The translations under genes and the position numbers were made by a program. Positions 16,734 through 24,705 of a DNA stretch of 38,717 nucleotides are shown here, one piece after another. Under the pieces are notes generated by a model. That model was not told the DNA's origin. It saw only the letters and a list, made by a program, of their open reading frames with translations, and did not search any database. This DNA comes from Catenulispora pinisilvae (lineage in GTDB: Bacteria; Actinomycetota; Actinomycetes; Streptomycetales; Catenulisporaceae), in contig NZ_JAAFZA010000084.1 in the NCBI RefSeq assembly GCF_015356865.1, positions 1 to 38,717 on the forward strand. The letters are read 5' to 3'. The stretch's first letter is position 1. The number at the start of each line of letters is the position of its first letter.

Positions 16734-17467
16734 GCGCTGCTCCTCGCGATCATGCGGCGCGCGGCCGCGGCGGTCAGGGCCCGGACCAGCCCGCGGATCT
16801 GCCGCCGCCGGGCGATGACCAGCTGCACCGTGCTGAGCGCGAGGACGGCCGCCAGCGCGGTCGGCCAGGCGGTGCCGGCAGCCGAGGCCGAGGCGGCGTG
16901 CGGGAGCGGCAGGACGGCGCCGCGCGAGCGGGCTTCGGCGACCGGCGCGGCGGCCGACGTGGAGACCCGCACCAGCGCGGCGGTGACCAGCGCGACCACC
17001 GCACCGGTGGCGAGCGCCGGGGCGCCGAGCCAGCTGCGGCGGATGAGGAGCGCGGCGACCAGAGCGATGATGAGCGGCAGGAACGCGGGGGCCGAGGGCC
17101 GGCCGAGCGCGGTCGCCGCCGCGCCGCCGAGCACTGCTCCCACGCCGGTGGCCGCCAGCGGACCGGCGATCTGGATGACCAGCGTGTCGGCCGGATCCGC
17201 GCCGGCCGCGGTGAGCGCGTCGCGGCGGGCGTCCAGACCGTCGAGGTGGTGCCGGATCAGCGCGGCCAGCGCCAGCAGCGCCGGGATGGCCACCGCCGGA
17301 TACAGCGGCCCGGCGAAGGGCCACGCGGCCGCCGCCGACGCCACGGCCATGGCGCCGACCAGCACGTGCTCGGCGCGCGGTGCGGCGCGCAGCAGCGCGG
17401 CCGCGACCCGCAGGCGGTAGTCGAAGCGGGCCAGGGGGGTGGTGGAGACCGAGGTCAGGGTGCTCAT
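16730..17467 (-). CDS. FtsX-like membrane protein of an ABC system
   Basis: A 245-aa protein starting ATG 17467, with about six hydrophobic helices. The segment LDARRDALTAAGADPADTLV followed by a glycine-rich helix (AATGVGAVLGGAAA) resembles the RRxELAxLRAxGAxxxxV...G.LG.xxG pattern of FtsX/MacB-type permeases, in the loop that docks on the ATPase. It is much shorter than a normal FtsX (about 300 aa) or a lantibiotic-type permease. ATGA overlaps join it to the degenerate ATPase upstream and to the canonical ATPase downstream. I infer it partners the degenerate ATPase. The resemblance is moderate and the protein could instead be an unrelated accessory. Confidence 0.65.
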   Translation of the reverse strand: MSTLTSVSTTPLARFDYRLRVAAALLRAAPRAEHVLVGAMAVASAAAAWPFAGPLYPAVAIPALLALAALIRHHLDGLDARRDALTAAGADPADTLVIQIAGPLAATGVGAVLGGAAATALGRPSAPAFLPLIIALVAALLIRRSWLGAPALATGAVVALVTAALVRVSTSAAAPVAEARSRGAVLPLPHAASASAAGTAWPTALAAVLALSTVQLVIARRRQIRGLVRALTAAAARRMIARSSA

Positions 17468-18288
17468 CGTCCGCGCTCCGCTCCGGATCCGACCGGCGAG
17501 AACCGGTGTTCGCCGCGGGCGTGCCGGCCGATCCGGTGCGGGATGCTGCGCGCCGGGTGGTTGATCATCGCGGCCGGGTCGGTGATCGGCGCCGCGGCCG
17601 GTACGTCGGCGGGTTCGGGTGCTGCTTCGGCCGCCGGCGCGGCCGCGGTCGCCGCTACCTTCACCTCGATCCGCCGGTCCGCCCACCCGATGACGTCCGT
17701 GTCGTCGCTGGCGACCACGATCGTCAGCCCGTGCGTGCCGCACGCCGCGCGCAGGATCCGCAGCAGGTGGAAGCGTTCGGCCGGGCTCAGGCCCTCGGTC
17801 GGGTCCTCGGCCAGCAGCACCGCCGGGTCCAGGACCAGCGCGCGCGCCAGGGCCACGCGGCGGGTCTCGGCCGGGGTCAGCTCGGCGACCCGCCAGTCGG
17901 CGCAGCCGACCGCGTCCAGGCGCTCCAGCCAGCGCACCGCGCGGCGGCGGGCCTCTTGGCGGCCGAGTCCGGTCAGGATCAACGGCAGGGCCGTGTTCTC
18001 CAGGACCGTGAGTTCCGGCAGCAGCTTGCCGACGCGCGGGGCGAGGGCGCACTGGGCGTGGGCGAAGCGCAGCCGGGCCGCGGGCCGCAGGGTGTGCAGC
18101 GGCTCGCCCTTGAGCCACAGTCCGCCCGGCCAGGCCGGGTCGGCGCCGGACAGTGCGCGCAGGAACGCCTCGTCGCAGCTGCCGCCGAGGGCCACGATCT
18201 CGCCTTCGCCGACAGCGAGGCAGACCGCGTCGGGCCCGAAGTCGCGGGCCATCAGGATCGGGTTGTCGGACGGGATGCTCACGAGCAC
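17464..18288 (-). CDS. Degenerate ABC ATPase (lacks Walker A lysine)
   Basis: The overall layout is an ABC NBD: an N-terminal strand pair CLAVGEGEIVALGG, a helical region with LPELTVLENTALPLIL (usual NBD wording), AELTPAETRRVALARALVLD at the signature, AVLLAEDPTEGLSP at Walker B and TIVVASDDTDVIGWADRRIEV at the end. Key residues are missing. Walker A reads GGSCDEAFLR with no GKS/T, the signature LSGGQ reads LTPAE, and the H-loop position reads SDD rather than SH. Walker B keeps the acidic pair. ATP hydrolysis is therefore unlikely. After about residue 200 there is an Ala/Pro-rich tail. The start is uncertain: GTG 18288 or 18282, or ATG 18354. It heads the four-gene operon, with an inverted repeat 17 bases upstream of GTG 18288. 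Confidence 0.75.
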   Translation of the reverse strand: MLVSIPSDNPILMARDFGPDAVCLAVGEGEIVALGGSCDEAFLRALSGADPAWPGGLWLKGEPLHTLRPAARLRFAHAQCALAPRVGKLLPELTVLENTALPLILTGLGRQEARRRAVRWLERLDAVGCADWRVAELTPAETRRVALARALVLDPAVLLAEDPTEGLSPAERFHLLRILRAACGTHGLTIVVASDDTDVIGWADRRIEVKVAATAAAPAAEAAPEPADVPAAAPITDPAAMINHPARSIPHRIGRHARGEHRFSPVGSGAERGR

Positions 18289-18304
18289 CCGTGTGCCCTG
18301 AAGA

Positions 18305-18330
18305 GCGCAACGGCCTAACCAACGTTGCGC
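18305..18330. promoter_or_regulatory. Inverted repeat upstream of the ABC operon
   Basis: GCGCAACG (18305-18312) and CGTTGCGC (18323-18330) are perfect complements separated by 10 bases. The repeat overlaps the expected promoter of the minus-strand operon (TTAGGC-like -10). It is a good candidate operator. The regulator is not evident in the operon itself. Confidence 0.55.
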
Positions 18331-18462
18331 CGGATGTGCGACCCCGCCCGGCATCCGGGGCGGTACCGCCGACTGCGGTCGAACAGTGGGGAATCAGTGC
18401 TCAGAGCGGGCAATCCGGTGCTGGAGGCCGGGGAATCCGGGCCCGGAGCAGCGAAGCACCGT

Positions 18463-19380
18463 TCAGAAGGAGAACTCGACCCCGGTCAGCTTCTCCGACT
18501 CCGTCCACAACCGCGCCGCCAGCGCCGCGTCCTGGGCCCGCCGGCTCGGCTGCACCAGTTCCGGATAGCCCCGCGTCTCCATGAACCTCGGACACCCGTA
18601 GTACTGGCCGCCCGCCACATCCGGCGCGACGGCGGCCCGCACCTGGGGCAGCACGCCGATCGTCGGGCTCTGTGCGAACAGCGGGTTGGCCACGTGCATC
18701 AAGGACCTGCGCAACCCGGTCGGCCCGGCGAACTGCAGGTTCGTGGCCGAGTAGCCGGGGTGCGCCATCAGCGACCGCACCGGCGAGCCGGCCGCGCTGA
18801 GCCGGCGCTGGAGCTCCAGGCCGAACAGCAGGTTCGCCAGCTTCGACTGCGCGTAGGCGGGGGTGGGCTGGTAGCGCTCGGTGCGCATCAGGTCGTCGAA
18901 GTCGATCGTGCCCTGCTTGTGCATGGTCGAGGAGACGGTCACCACCCGCGGGTCGTCCCGGTCCGCCAACAGGTCCAGCAGCAGCCCGGTGAGCGCGAAG
19001 TGTCCGAGGTGGTTGGTGCCGAACTGCATCTCGAAGCCCTGCTTCGTCTTCAGCTGCGGGGTCATCATCACCCCGGCGTTGTTGATCAGCACGTCCACGC
19101 CGACCTTGTCGTCGTGCAACCCGGCGGCGAATGCCCGCACCGAGTCCAGGTCGGCCAGGTCCAGGCTCCTCAACTCCAGCGAGGCGCCCGGCACGTCCTG
19201 CTCGATGCGGGCCGCCGCCGCCTCGCCTTTGACCTGGTCGCGCGCGGTCATCACCACGTGGGCTCCATGCCTGGCCAGCAGTCGCGTGGTCTGGAAGCCC
19301 AGGCCGCTGTTCGCGCCGGTGACCACGAAGGTGCGCCCGGACAGGGTCGGGATCGCCTCGGCGGTCCACTTCGTGCTCAT
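18463..19380 (-). CDS. Short-chain dehydrogenase/reductase
   Basis: A 305-aa classical SDR starting ATG 19380 behind AGGAGG. The cofactor motif TGANSGLG is at 21-28, then LDLADLDSVRAFA, the LINNAGVM motif, FGTNHLGHFALT, the catalytic Ser region VVTVSSTMHKQG, and Tyr/Lys in PAYAQSKLANLLF. The extended C-terminus and TGANSGLGxxT start resemble the retinol dehydrogenase/WW-domain-oxidoreductase-like SDR group. It oxidises or reduces an unknown alcohol/ketone with NAD(P). It is divergent from a TetR gene with a palindrome at the promoter, so it is probably the regulated target. A longer in-frame start at 19458 would run through that operator and is rejected. Confidence 0.93.
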   Translation of the reverse strand: MSTKWTAEAIPTLSGRTFVVTGANSGLGFQTTRLLARHGAHVVMTARDQVKGEAAAARIEQDVPGASLELRSLDLADLDSVRAFAAGLHDDKVGVDVLINNAGVMMTPQLKTKQGFEMQFGTNHLGHFALTGLLLDLLADRDDPRVVTVSSTMHKQGTIDFDDLMRTERYQPTPAYAQSKLANLLFGLELQRRLSAAGSPVRSLMAHPGYSATNLQFAGPTGLRRSLMHVANPLFAQSPTIGVLPQVRAAVAPDVAGGQYYGCPRFMETRGYPELVQPSRRAQDAALAARLWTESEKLTGVEFSF

Positions 19381-19441
19381 GACGTCCTCCTGATGAATAG
19401 CGCGGCTGCCGGCTCCGGCCGTCAAGCACACGATGCCTTGT

Positions 19442-19458
19442 TTGGCACTCAGTGTCAA
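19442..19458. promoter_or_regulatory. TetR-type operator over the SDR promoter
   Basis: TTGGCACTCAGTGTCAA is an inverted repeat (7-base arms, one mismatch, 3-base centre). On the minus strand its end reads TTGACA, a perfect -35 hexamer for the SDR gene. Binding there would block SDR transcription; the site is 42 bases from the TetR start. Confidence 0.7.
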
Positions 19459-19499
19459 TGATGGCGCACGGGCGCTGGTAACGCTGATACGGTGGTGAC

Positions 19500-20111
19500 G
19501 TGCGGCGCAGAACGGAACAACCCGGCCTGACCCTGGCCGAGCGCAAACGCCAGCTGGTCCGGGACGAGCTGGCCGACGCCGCCCTGCGGCTGCTCGCCAA
19601 GCAGGGCTTCGAGGCGACGACGGTCGACGAGCTGGCCGCCGCCGCGGGCGTCAGCCGCCGCACGTTCTTCCGCTACTTCGCGTCCAAGGAGGACGTGGTC
19701 ATCTCCTCGGTGGTCGTGGTCTCCGAGGGCATCCTGTCCGAGGTCCAGGCCCGGCCCGCGGACGAGCCGCCGGCCGTGGCGATCCGCGAGGCGGTGAAAG
19801 CGGTCACCGTCGAGGACTTCGCTCAAGACCGCGAGAAGTCGGTGGCCCTGATCCGGCACACCCAACGGGTCCCCGCGCTGCGGGCCCGCTTCGCCGAACG
19901 CCTGGACCTGCTGCGCGACGATCTGGCCCTGGTCCTGGCCCGCCGGGCCGGCCGCGACACCCCGGTCCCGCGCGACCAGTTCGCCGCCGGCCTCGGGCTG
20001 CTCGCGTTCGCCGGCGCCATGCAGTACTGGGCCGACACCGACGGCCGCGCGGACCCGGCGGGGGTACTCGACGTCGCCTTCGAAGAAGCTGGTCAAGCCT
20101 TCGTGGTTTGA
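19500..20111 (+). CDS. TetR-family transcriptional regulator (SDR-linked)
   Basis: A 203-aa protein from GTG 19500. The N-terminal DNA-binding domain is clear: LADAALRLLAKQGFEATTVD, then ELAAAAGVSRRTFFRYFASK (HTH). The C-terminal ~140 residues are helical with the AFAGAMQYWAD ending seen in the TetR C-terminal family associated with MftR-like/AcrR proteins. It is divergent from the SDR gene and separated from it by 119 bases that contain a palindrome. It probably represses the SDR and perhaps itself. The inducer is unknown. Confidence 0.9.
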   Translation: MRRRTEQPGLTLAERKRQLVRDELADAALRLLAKQGFEATTVDELAAAAGVSRRTFFRYFASKEDVVISSVVVVSEGILSEVQARPADEPPAVAIREAVKAVTVEDFAQDREKSVALIRHTQRVPALRARFAERLDLLRDDLALVLARRAGRDTPVPRDQFAAGLGLLAFAGAMQYWADTDGRADPAGVLDVAFEEAGQAFVV

Positions 20112-20282
20112 GACAGGCGTGGTCTGAGGTAGGTTCCCGGGCGTCGTCGGTTCGCGGCGGGTCTGACGGCGTCCCAAAGACTCGGAATGGTCTTCGCATG
20201 CCGACCGGGGCGTGACATTCTCGCCAGTGATCCGATCCGGGTAGGGGAGTGCCCGGAGAACTCGAGGAACAGGGGGCGGGGC

Positions 20283-21023
20283 ATGGAATTCGCGGAATGG
20301 GCCGTGTCAGGGCTCGATCAGCTCCGGCTCGGGCAGCTGCCCGCCGGGAACGGCTTCTACGAGGCGGTCTCCGCCGGTCTCGGCGGCGACCCTCGGCTGG
20401 CCGGCTACATGAACAGCGGCGATCCCGCGGCGCGCGCCGAGGTGGTCCAGCTGATCGCGGCCGCGGTGGCCGCGAACCCGGGCTTCGAGGAGCAGCTGCG
20501 GAACGCCGCGGCGGCCGCGCAGACCGGCGTGGGCGGTGCGGGCGGCGGCGGGGCCGCCGCGTTCTTCAGGACCACCAACGGCATGCTGGCGATCGTGGCG
20601 GCGGTCGTGGTCGTGGTCGGCGGCGGTATCGGGCTGGGGGTCGGGCTCGGCGGCAGCGGCAATGTGGCCGGGATCCTGAAGGGGACCTGGACCTGCCGGG
20701 TGCCCGCGGCCGAGGCCGCGGGCCCGATCGGGTCCCCGATCGAGTTCACCGTCGGCGACGGCACCTGGAACGCGGGGACATCGAGCGGCACCTGGACGCA
20801 GAACGGCAGCAGCGCGACGGTGCACGATCCCGCTGACCCCGGCAACGACATCAAGGCGACACACCTGCCGTCCGGAACCGGCTCGTTCGACATCTCCGCG
20901 AGTTCCGTGACCGACTCTTCGGAGCAGACCCAGGTCAAGGGGACGCTCTCGTCCAACAAGCTCACGGTTCAGATACCCACAGACGGCGGCGGTCCCGTTC
21001 TCAGCCTGACCTGTACGAAGTAG
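20283..21023 (+). CDS. Single-pass membrane protein with extracellular beta-rich domain, unknown
   Basis: A 246-aa protein starting ATG 20283 behind AGGGGGCGGGG. Residues ~1-85 are helical and cytosolic, with Ala-rich runs and a GVGGAGGGGAAAF hinge. One membrane helix, LAIVAAVVVVVGGGIGLGVG, lies at about 103-122. The remaining ~120 residues are Gly/Ser/Thr-rich and beta-like with two Trp-containing repeats (GTWTCRV, GTWNAG, GTWTQNG). Two cysteines (CRV near the start and CTK at the end of the outer domain) could form a disulfide. I do not recognise the family. No neighbours suggest a role; it lies alone between the TetR gene and a bidirectional hairpin. Confidence 0.7.
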   Translation: MEFAEWAVSGLDQLRLGQLPAGNGFYEAVSAGLGGDPRLAGYMNSGDPAARAEVVQLIAAAVAANPGFEEQLRNAAAAAQTGVGGAGGGGAAAFFRTTNGMLAIVAAVVVVVGGGIGLGVGLGGSGNVAGILKGTWTCRVPAAEAAGPIGSPIEFTVGDGTWNAGTSSGTWTQNGSSATVHDPADPGNDIKATHLPSGTGSFDISASSVTDSSEQTQVKGTLSSNKLTVQIPTDGGGPVLSLTCTK

Positions 21024-21037
21024 GCGCCAGCCGATTC

Positions 21038-21076
21038 GGTCGTCCCGGGCGCGCAGGGAAGGCGTCCGGGACGACC
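21038..21076. terminator. Bidirectional terminator hairpin
   Basis: GGTCGTCCCGG (21038-21048) pairs perfectly with CCGGGACGACC (21066-21076) over a 17-base loop. It lies between convergent genes. There is no long U-run on either side. Confidence 0.7.
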
Positions 21077-21103
21077 TGAAGCGGGCAAGCCGGCCAACGT
21101 GCC

Positions 21104-22495
21104 TCAGTGCCCGAGGAAGCGCCCGAACACTTTCGCCCGCCGCGACGGCTTCCCGGTCCGCTCCTCCTCTGCGTCCGCCGCGCTCATCGTCCGCAGCCCG
21201 ATGTTCGCGCCCAGCCAGCGCAGCGGCTCCGGCTCCCAGCGCGGCGAGCGGTGGTTCACCCACGGCAGCCGGGTCAGCTCGCCGTCCTGCCCGGTCAGCA
21301 GCTCGGCCAGGGTGCGGCCGGCCAGGTTGGTGGCGCCCACGCCGTCGCCGACGTAGCCGCCGGCCCAGCCCAGGCGCCGGTCCCGGTCGTAGCCGACTGA
21401 GGCGAACCAGTCGCGCGGTACGCCCAGCGCACCGCCCCAGCGATGCGTGAACTTCGCGTCTGCCAGCACCGGGAACAGCTCGCGCAGGGTGCGGCGGATC
21501 TCGACGTGGACCCGGTCGTCGCGGTCGAAGCCGGGCTCGATCCGGGAGCCGAAGTGGTACGGCGCGCCGCGTCCGCCGAACGCCAGCCGGCCGTCCGCGG
21601 TGCGCTGGCCGTAGACGATCAGGTGCCGGAAGTCGGAGAACGTCTGCCGCCCGGCCAGCCCGATCTGCTCCCAGGCCGCCTCCGGCAGCGGTTCGGTGGC
21701 GACCATCAGCGAGTAGACCGGCGCGATGTCGCGGGTGAACCCGGTGATGGACGGCGTGTAGCCCTCGGTCGCGCGCACCACTTTGCCGGCCCGCACCCGT
21801 GGACCGCGCGCGGTCTCCACCACGCCGTCCCGGATCGCAGTGACCGCCGTGTCCTCGTAGACCGTGACGCCGCGCCGCTCGACCACCTCGGCCAGGCCGC
21901 GGACCAGCATGGCCGGCTGGATCGCCGCGCAGTGCGGGGTGAACGTGCCGCCCAGGACGTCCGTCGCGTTGACCATCGCCGAGGCCTCGGCCGCCGTCAG
22001 CAGCCTGATGTCCTCCTCGCCGAAGCCATACGCGCGCTCCTCGTCGACCGAGGCTTTCGCGCGCTCCAGCTGGATCGGCGTGCGGGCCAGGACCACGGTG
22101 CCGCTCTTCACGAAGTGGCAGTCGATCCCCTCGGCCGCGACCACGCGCCCGACCTCGTCGACGGTGTCGTTCAGCGTGCGCTGCAAGGCGATCGCGCGCT
22201 CCCGGCTGCCGCTGACCCGCTCCACCTTCGCCAGCGAGGACGGGAACAGCGACGAGCACCAGCCGCCGTTACGCCCGGAGGCGCCGAATCCGGCGAACTC
22301 GCTCTCCAACACGACGACGCGCAGCGAGGGATCGGCCTCGGCCAGGTAGTAGGCGGTCCACAGGCCGGTGAATCCGGCGCCGACGATCGCGATGTCGGCA
22401 TCGACGTCGGCCTCCAACGCGGGCCGCCTCGACCCGGAATCGGCGCTCGCCACCTGGTCCATCCACAGTGACAAGTCGCCGTCGACCGCGCTCAC
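21104..22495 (-). CDS. FAD-dependent oxidoreductase (DadA/PuuB-like amine oxidase)
   Basis: A 463-aa protein starting GTG 22495; its GTGA overlaps the stop of the PPOX gene. The Rossmann motif IVGAGFTGLWTAYYL (G39xG41xxG44) is followed by VVVLESEFAGFGASGRNGGW, the typical DAO-family stretch of glycine oxidase/gamma-glutamylputrescine oxidase (PuuB) types. HRWGGALGVPRDWFASVGYD and GYVGDGVGATNLAGRTLAEL close the FAD site. It probably oxidises an amine or amino acid with O2 as acceptor. Its neighbours, an aminotransferase and an aminobutyraldehyde-type dehydrogenase, suggest polyamine breakdown. The C-terminal ~50 residues (MSAADAEEERTGKPSRR) form a charged tail. Confidence 0.9.
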   Translation of the reverse strand: MSAVDGDLSLWMDQVASADSGSRRPALEADVDADIAIVGAGFTGLWTAYYLAEADPSLRVVVLESEFAGFGASGRNGGWCSSLFPSSLAKVERVSGSRERAIALQRTLNDTVDEVGRVVAAEGIDCHFVKSGTVVLARTPIQLERAKASVDEERAYGFGEEDIRLLTAAEASAMVNATDVLGGTFTPHCAAIQPAMLVRGLAEVVERRGVTVYEDTAVTAIRDGVVETARGPRVRAGKVVRATEGYTPSITGFTRDIAPVYSLMVATEPLPEAAWEQIGLAGRQTFSDFRHLIVYGQRTADGRLAFGGRGAPYHFGSRIEPGFDRDDRVHVEIRRTLRELFPVLADAKFTHRWGGALGVPRDWFASVGYDRDRRLGWAGGYVGDGVGATNLAGRTLAELLTGQDGELTRLPWVNHRSPRWEPEPLRWLGANIGLRTMSAADAEEERTGKPSRRAKVFGRFLGH

Positions 22496-23187
22496 CGCCG
22501 CCACCTGCGCAGATAGTCGGGCACATCGATCCCCGGCGCCAGGTTCGCCGCCGGCTTCGGATCGCAGTAGGCCTCGTGCAGCGGCACGACACCGGCCCAC
22601 ACCGGCGAGTCCAGGTCATCCGGATCATCGTCGGGATCGCCGGTGGAGATCTTCACCGAAGCCTCGGTCAGCGGCAGCGCCACCACCACAGTCGCGGCCA
22701 GTTCCTTGCGCTTCGGCGCGCGCAGGTCCGGCCAGCGGCCCGGCATCAGGTGCTCGGTGATCCGTTCCAGTGCCGCTTCCTTCTCGCCCTCGGGCAGCAT
22801 CCGACACGTGCCCAGGACCATCGCGCCCCGATAGTTCATCGACGACTCGAACGCCGAGCGGGCCACGACCAGCCCGTCCAGCAGCGTCACGGTCAGACAC
22901 GTCGGCGCGCCGTCGGCCAGCGCGCGGAACAGCCGCGAGCCGGTCGAGCCGTGGAACAGCACCCGCTCGCCGTCGCGCGCATAGGCGACCGGCAGGATGT
23001 AAGGCTGCGCCGCGCCGTTCGGACCGCTGTTGTCGGTGACCGCGACATGCGCGACGAGGCCGGCGTCGAGGACCGCGTGCAGGGCGGCGCGGTCGGTGGC
23101 CGCCTTCTCGGGCAGCCGGCGGACTCGGGTTCGGGGAGTGGAGCCCAGGGGCTCGGCGGCGGGGGAGTTCATCGTTATCAGAACCAT
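22492..23187 (-). CDS. Pyridoxamine 5'-phosphate oxidase-like flavoprotein (NimA-type)
   Basis: A 231-aa protein. It has the split-barrel flavin fold: a first helix TDRAALHAVLDAGLVAHVAV, AQPYILPVAYARDGERVLFHGSTGSRLFRAL (FMN phosphate contacts) and TLLDGLVVARSAFESSMNYRG in the middle. It ends in a region (NLAPGIDVPDYLRRW) that is common in this actinobacterial subgroup. NimA-like members reduce nitro groups or bind F420/FMN; the role here is not known. ATG 23187 and ATG 23172 are both possible, and neither has a ribosome site. It overlaps the FAD oxidoreductase gene by 4 bases (GTGA), so it is co-translated with it. Confidence 0.85.
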   Translation of the reverse strand: MVLITMNSPAAEPLGSTPRTRVRRLPEKAATDRAALHAVLDAGLVAHVAVTDNSGPNGAAQPYILPVAYARDGERVLFHGSTGSRLFRALADGAPTCLTVTLLDGLVVARSAFESSMNYRGAMVLGTCRMLPEGEKEAALERITEHLMPGRWPDLRAPKRKELAATVVVALPLTEASVKISTGDPDDDPDDLDSPVWAGVVPLHEAYCDPKPAANLAPGIDVPDYLRRWRR

Positions 23188-23189
23188 TC

Positions 23190-23232
23190 AAAAGGAGAGA
23201 AAAGCGCCTCCGGCGAAGGGTTCCGGAGGCGC
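23190..23232 (-). terminator. Intrinsic terminator of the aminotransferase gene
   Basis: On the minus strand GCGCCTCCGG (23232-23223) pairs with CCGGAGGCGC (23213-23204) over a 9-base loop and is followed by TTTTCTCTCCTTTT. This is the clearest factor-independent terminator in the window. Confidence 0.9.
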
Positions 23233-23263
23233 CAGGTTCTCGTCTAGAGCCGAGTCCAAGCCT

Positions 23264-24640
23264 CTACAACCGGGTCCAAGCCTCGGTCAGCACCGAGCGC
23301 AGCGTCTGCTCGATCTCGTCGAACTCGGCCTGCCCGACGATCAGCGGCGGGGCCAGCTGCACCACCGGGTCGCCCCGGTCGTCGGCGCGGCAGTAGAGGC
23401 CGGCGTCGAACAGCGCCTTGGACAGGAAGCCGCGAAGCAGGCGCTCGGACTCGTCGTCGTTGAACGTCTCCTTGGTGGCCTTGTCCTTCACCAGCTCGAT
23501 GCCGTAGAAGTACCCGTCGCCGCGCACGTCGCCGACGATCGGCAGGTCCTTGAGCTTGTCCAGGGTCGAGCGGAAGGCGCCCTCGTTGTCCAGCACGTGC
23601 TGGTTCAGGCCCTCGCGCTCGAACAGTTCGAGGTTGGCCAGCGCCACCGCGGAGGAGACCGGGTGGCCGCCGAAGGTGTAGCCGTGCGGGAAGTAGTTGG
23701 TGCCCTCGTAGAAGGGCGCCGCGATGCGGTCGGACACGATGGTCGCGCCGATCGGGGAGTAGCCGGAGGTCATACCCTTGGCGCAGGTGATGATGTCCGG
23801 GACGTAGCCGAACTTGTCGCAGGCGAACATCGTGCCCAGCCGGCCGAACGCGCAGATCACCTCGTCGGAGACCAGCAGCACGTCGTACTCGTCGCAGATC
23901 TCGCGCAGCCGGGCGAAGTACCCGGGCGGCGGCGGGAAGCAGCCGCCGGAGTTCTGCACCGGCTCGACGAACACCGCCGCGACCGTCTCCGGGCCCTCGG
24001 TGAGGATCATGTTCTCGACCTGGTTGGCGCACCAGATCCCGAAGTCCTTCTCACTCATGCCGGGGACGCCGGTGATCTCGTCCGCGCGGTAGTAGTTGGT
24101 GTTCGGCACCTTGTGCGCGCCGGGGACCAGCGGCTCGAAGTACTTCTTGGCGTCCGGGATGCCGGTGATGGACAGCGCGCCGTGCGGGGTGCCGTGGTAG
24201 GCGATGTTGCGGGAGATCACCTTGTGCTTCATCGGCTTGCCGACCAGCTTGAAGTACTGCTTGGCCAGCTTCCACGCGGTCTCCACGGCCTCGCCGCCGC
24301 CGGTGGTGAAGAAGACCTTGTTCAGGTCGCCGGGGGCGTAGTGGGCCAGCCGGTCGGCCAGTTCGATCGCCTGGGGGTGGGCGTAGCTCCAAAGCGGGAA
24401 GAAGGCCAGCTCCTGCGCCTGCTTGTAGGCCGCCTCGGCGAGTTCCACCCGGCCGTGCCCGGCCTGCACGACGAACAGGCCGGCCAGGCCGTCCAGGTAG
24501 CTCTTGCCGTTGCTGTCGTAGATCCGCGCGCCCTGGCCCCGGACGATCGTCGGTACTGGGTTGTCCCGGTACCCGGACATCCGGGTGAAGTGCATCCAGA
24601 GGTGGTCGTAGGCCGATTTGTCCAGGCTGTCGGTGCTCAT
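23264..24640 (-). CDS. Class III aminotransferase (putrescine/GABA/beta-alanine type)
   Basis: A 458-aa PLP enzyme starting ATG 24640. Motifs: the start DHLWMHFTRMSGYRDNP, YLDGLAGLFVVQAGHGR, FFTTGGGEAVETAWKLAKQY (phosphate loop), AYHGTPHGALSITG, VFVEPVQNSGG, LLVSDEVICAFGRLG (Asp on the pyridine N) and the Schiff-base Lys288 in ITCAKGMTSGYSPIGA, then YTFGGHPVSSAVALANLE. It moves an omega-amino group to pyruvate or 2-oxoglutarate. The exact donor is not set by sequence, but the neighbouring aldehyde dehydrogenase and FAD amine oxidase argue for putrescine, GABA or a similar amine. It lies 66 bases downstream of the Lrp gene in the same direction and has a strong terminator. Confidence 0.93.
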   Translation of the reverse strand: MSTDSLDKSAYDHLWMHFTRMSGYRDNPVPTIVRGQGARIYDSNGKSYLDGLAGLFVVQAGHGRVELAEAAYKQAQELAFFPLWSYAHPQAIELADRLAHYAPGDLNKVFFTTGGGEAVETAWKLAKQYFKLVGKPMKHKVISRNIAYHGTPHGALSITGIPDAKKYFEPLVPGAHKVPNTNYYRADEITGVPGMSEKDFGIWCANQVENMILTEGPETVAAVFVEPVQNSGGCFPPPPGYFARLREICDEYDVLLVSDEVICAFGRLGTMFACDKFGYVPDIITCAKGMTSGYSPIGATIVSDRIAAPFYEGTNYFPHGYTFGGHPVSSAVALANLELFEREGLNQHVLDNEGAFRSTLDKLKDLPIVGDVRGDGYFYGIELVKDKATKETFNDDESERLLRGFLSKALFDAGLYCRADDRGDPVVQLAPPLIVGQAEFDEIEQTLRSVLTEAWTRL

Positions 24641-24705
24641 TGCTCTTCCTCGCATCAAGGAGTGGATCGTTCGGGGCGGAGCCGCCACGGGCGCCGTTCT
24701 TGCCG

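Noticed and set aside
19381-19458. Upstream start of the SDR at 19458
   Set aside because: It would place the TetR operator and the -35 inside the coding region; ATG 19380 has a perfect AGGAGG.
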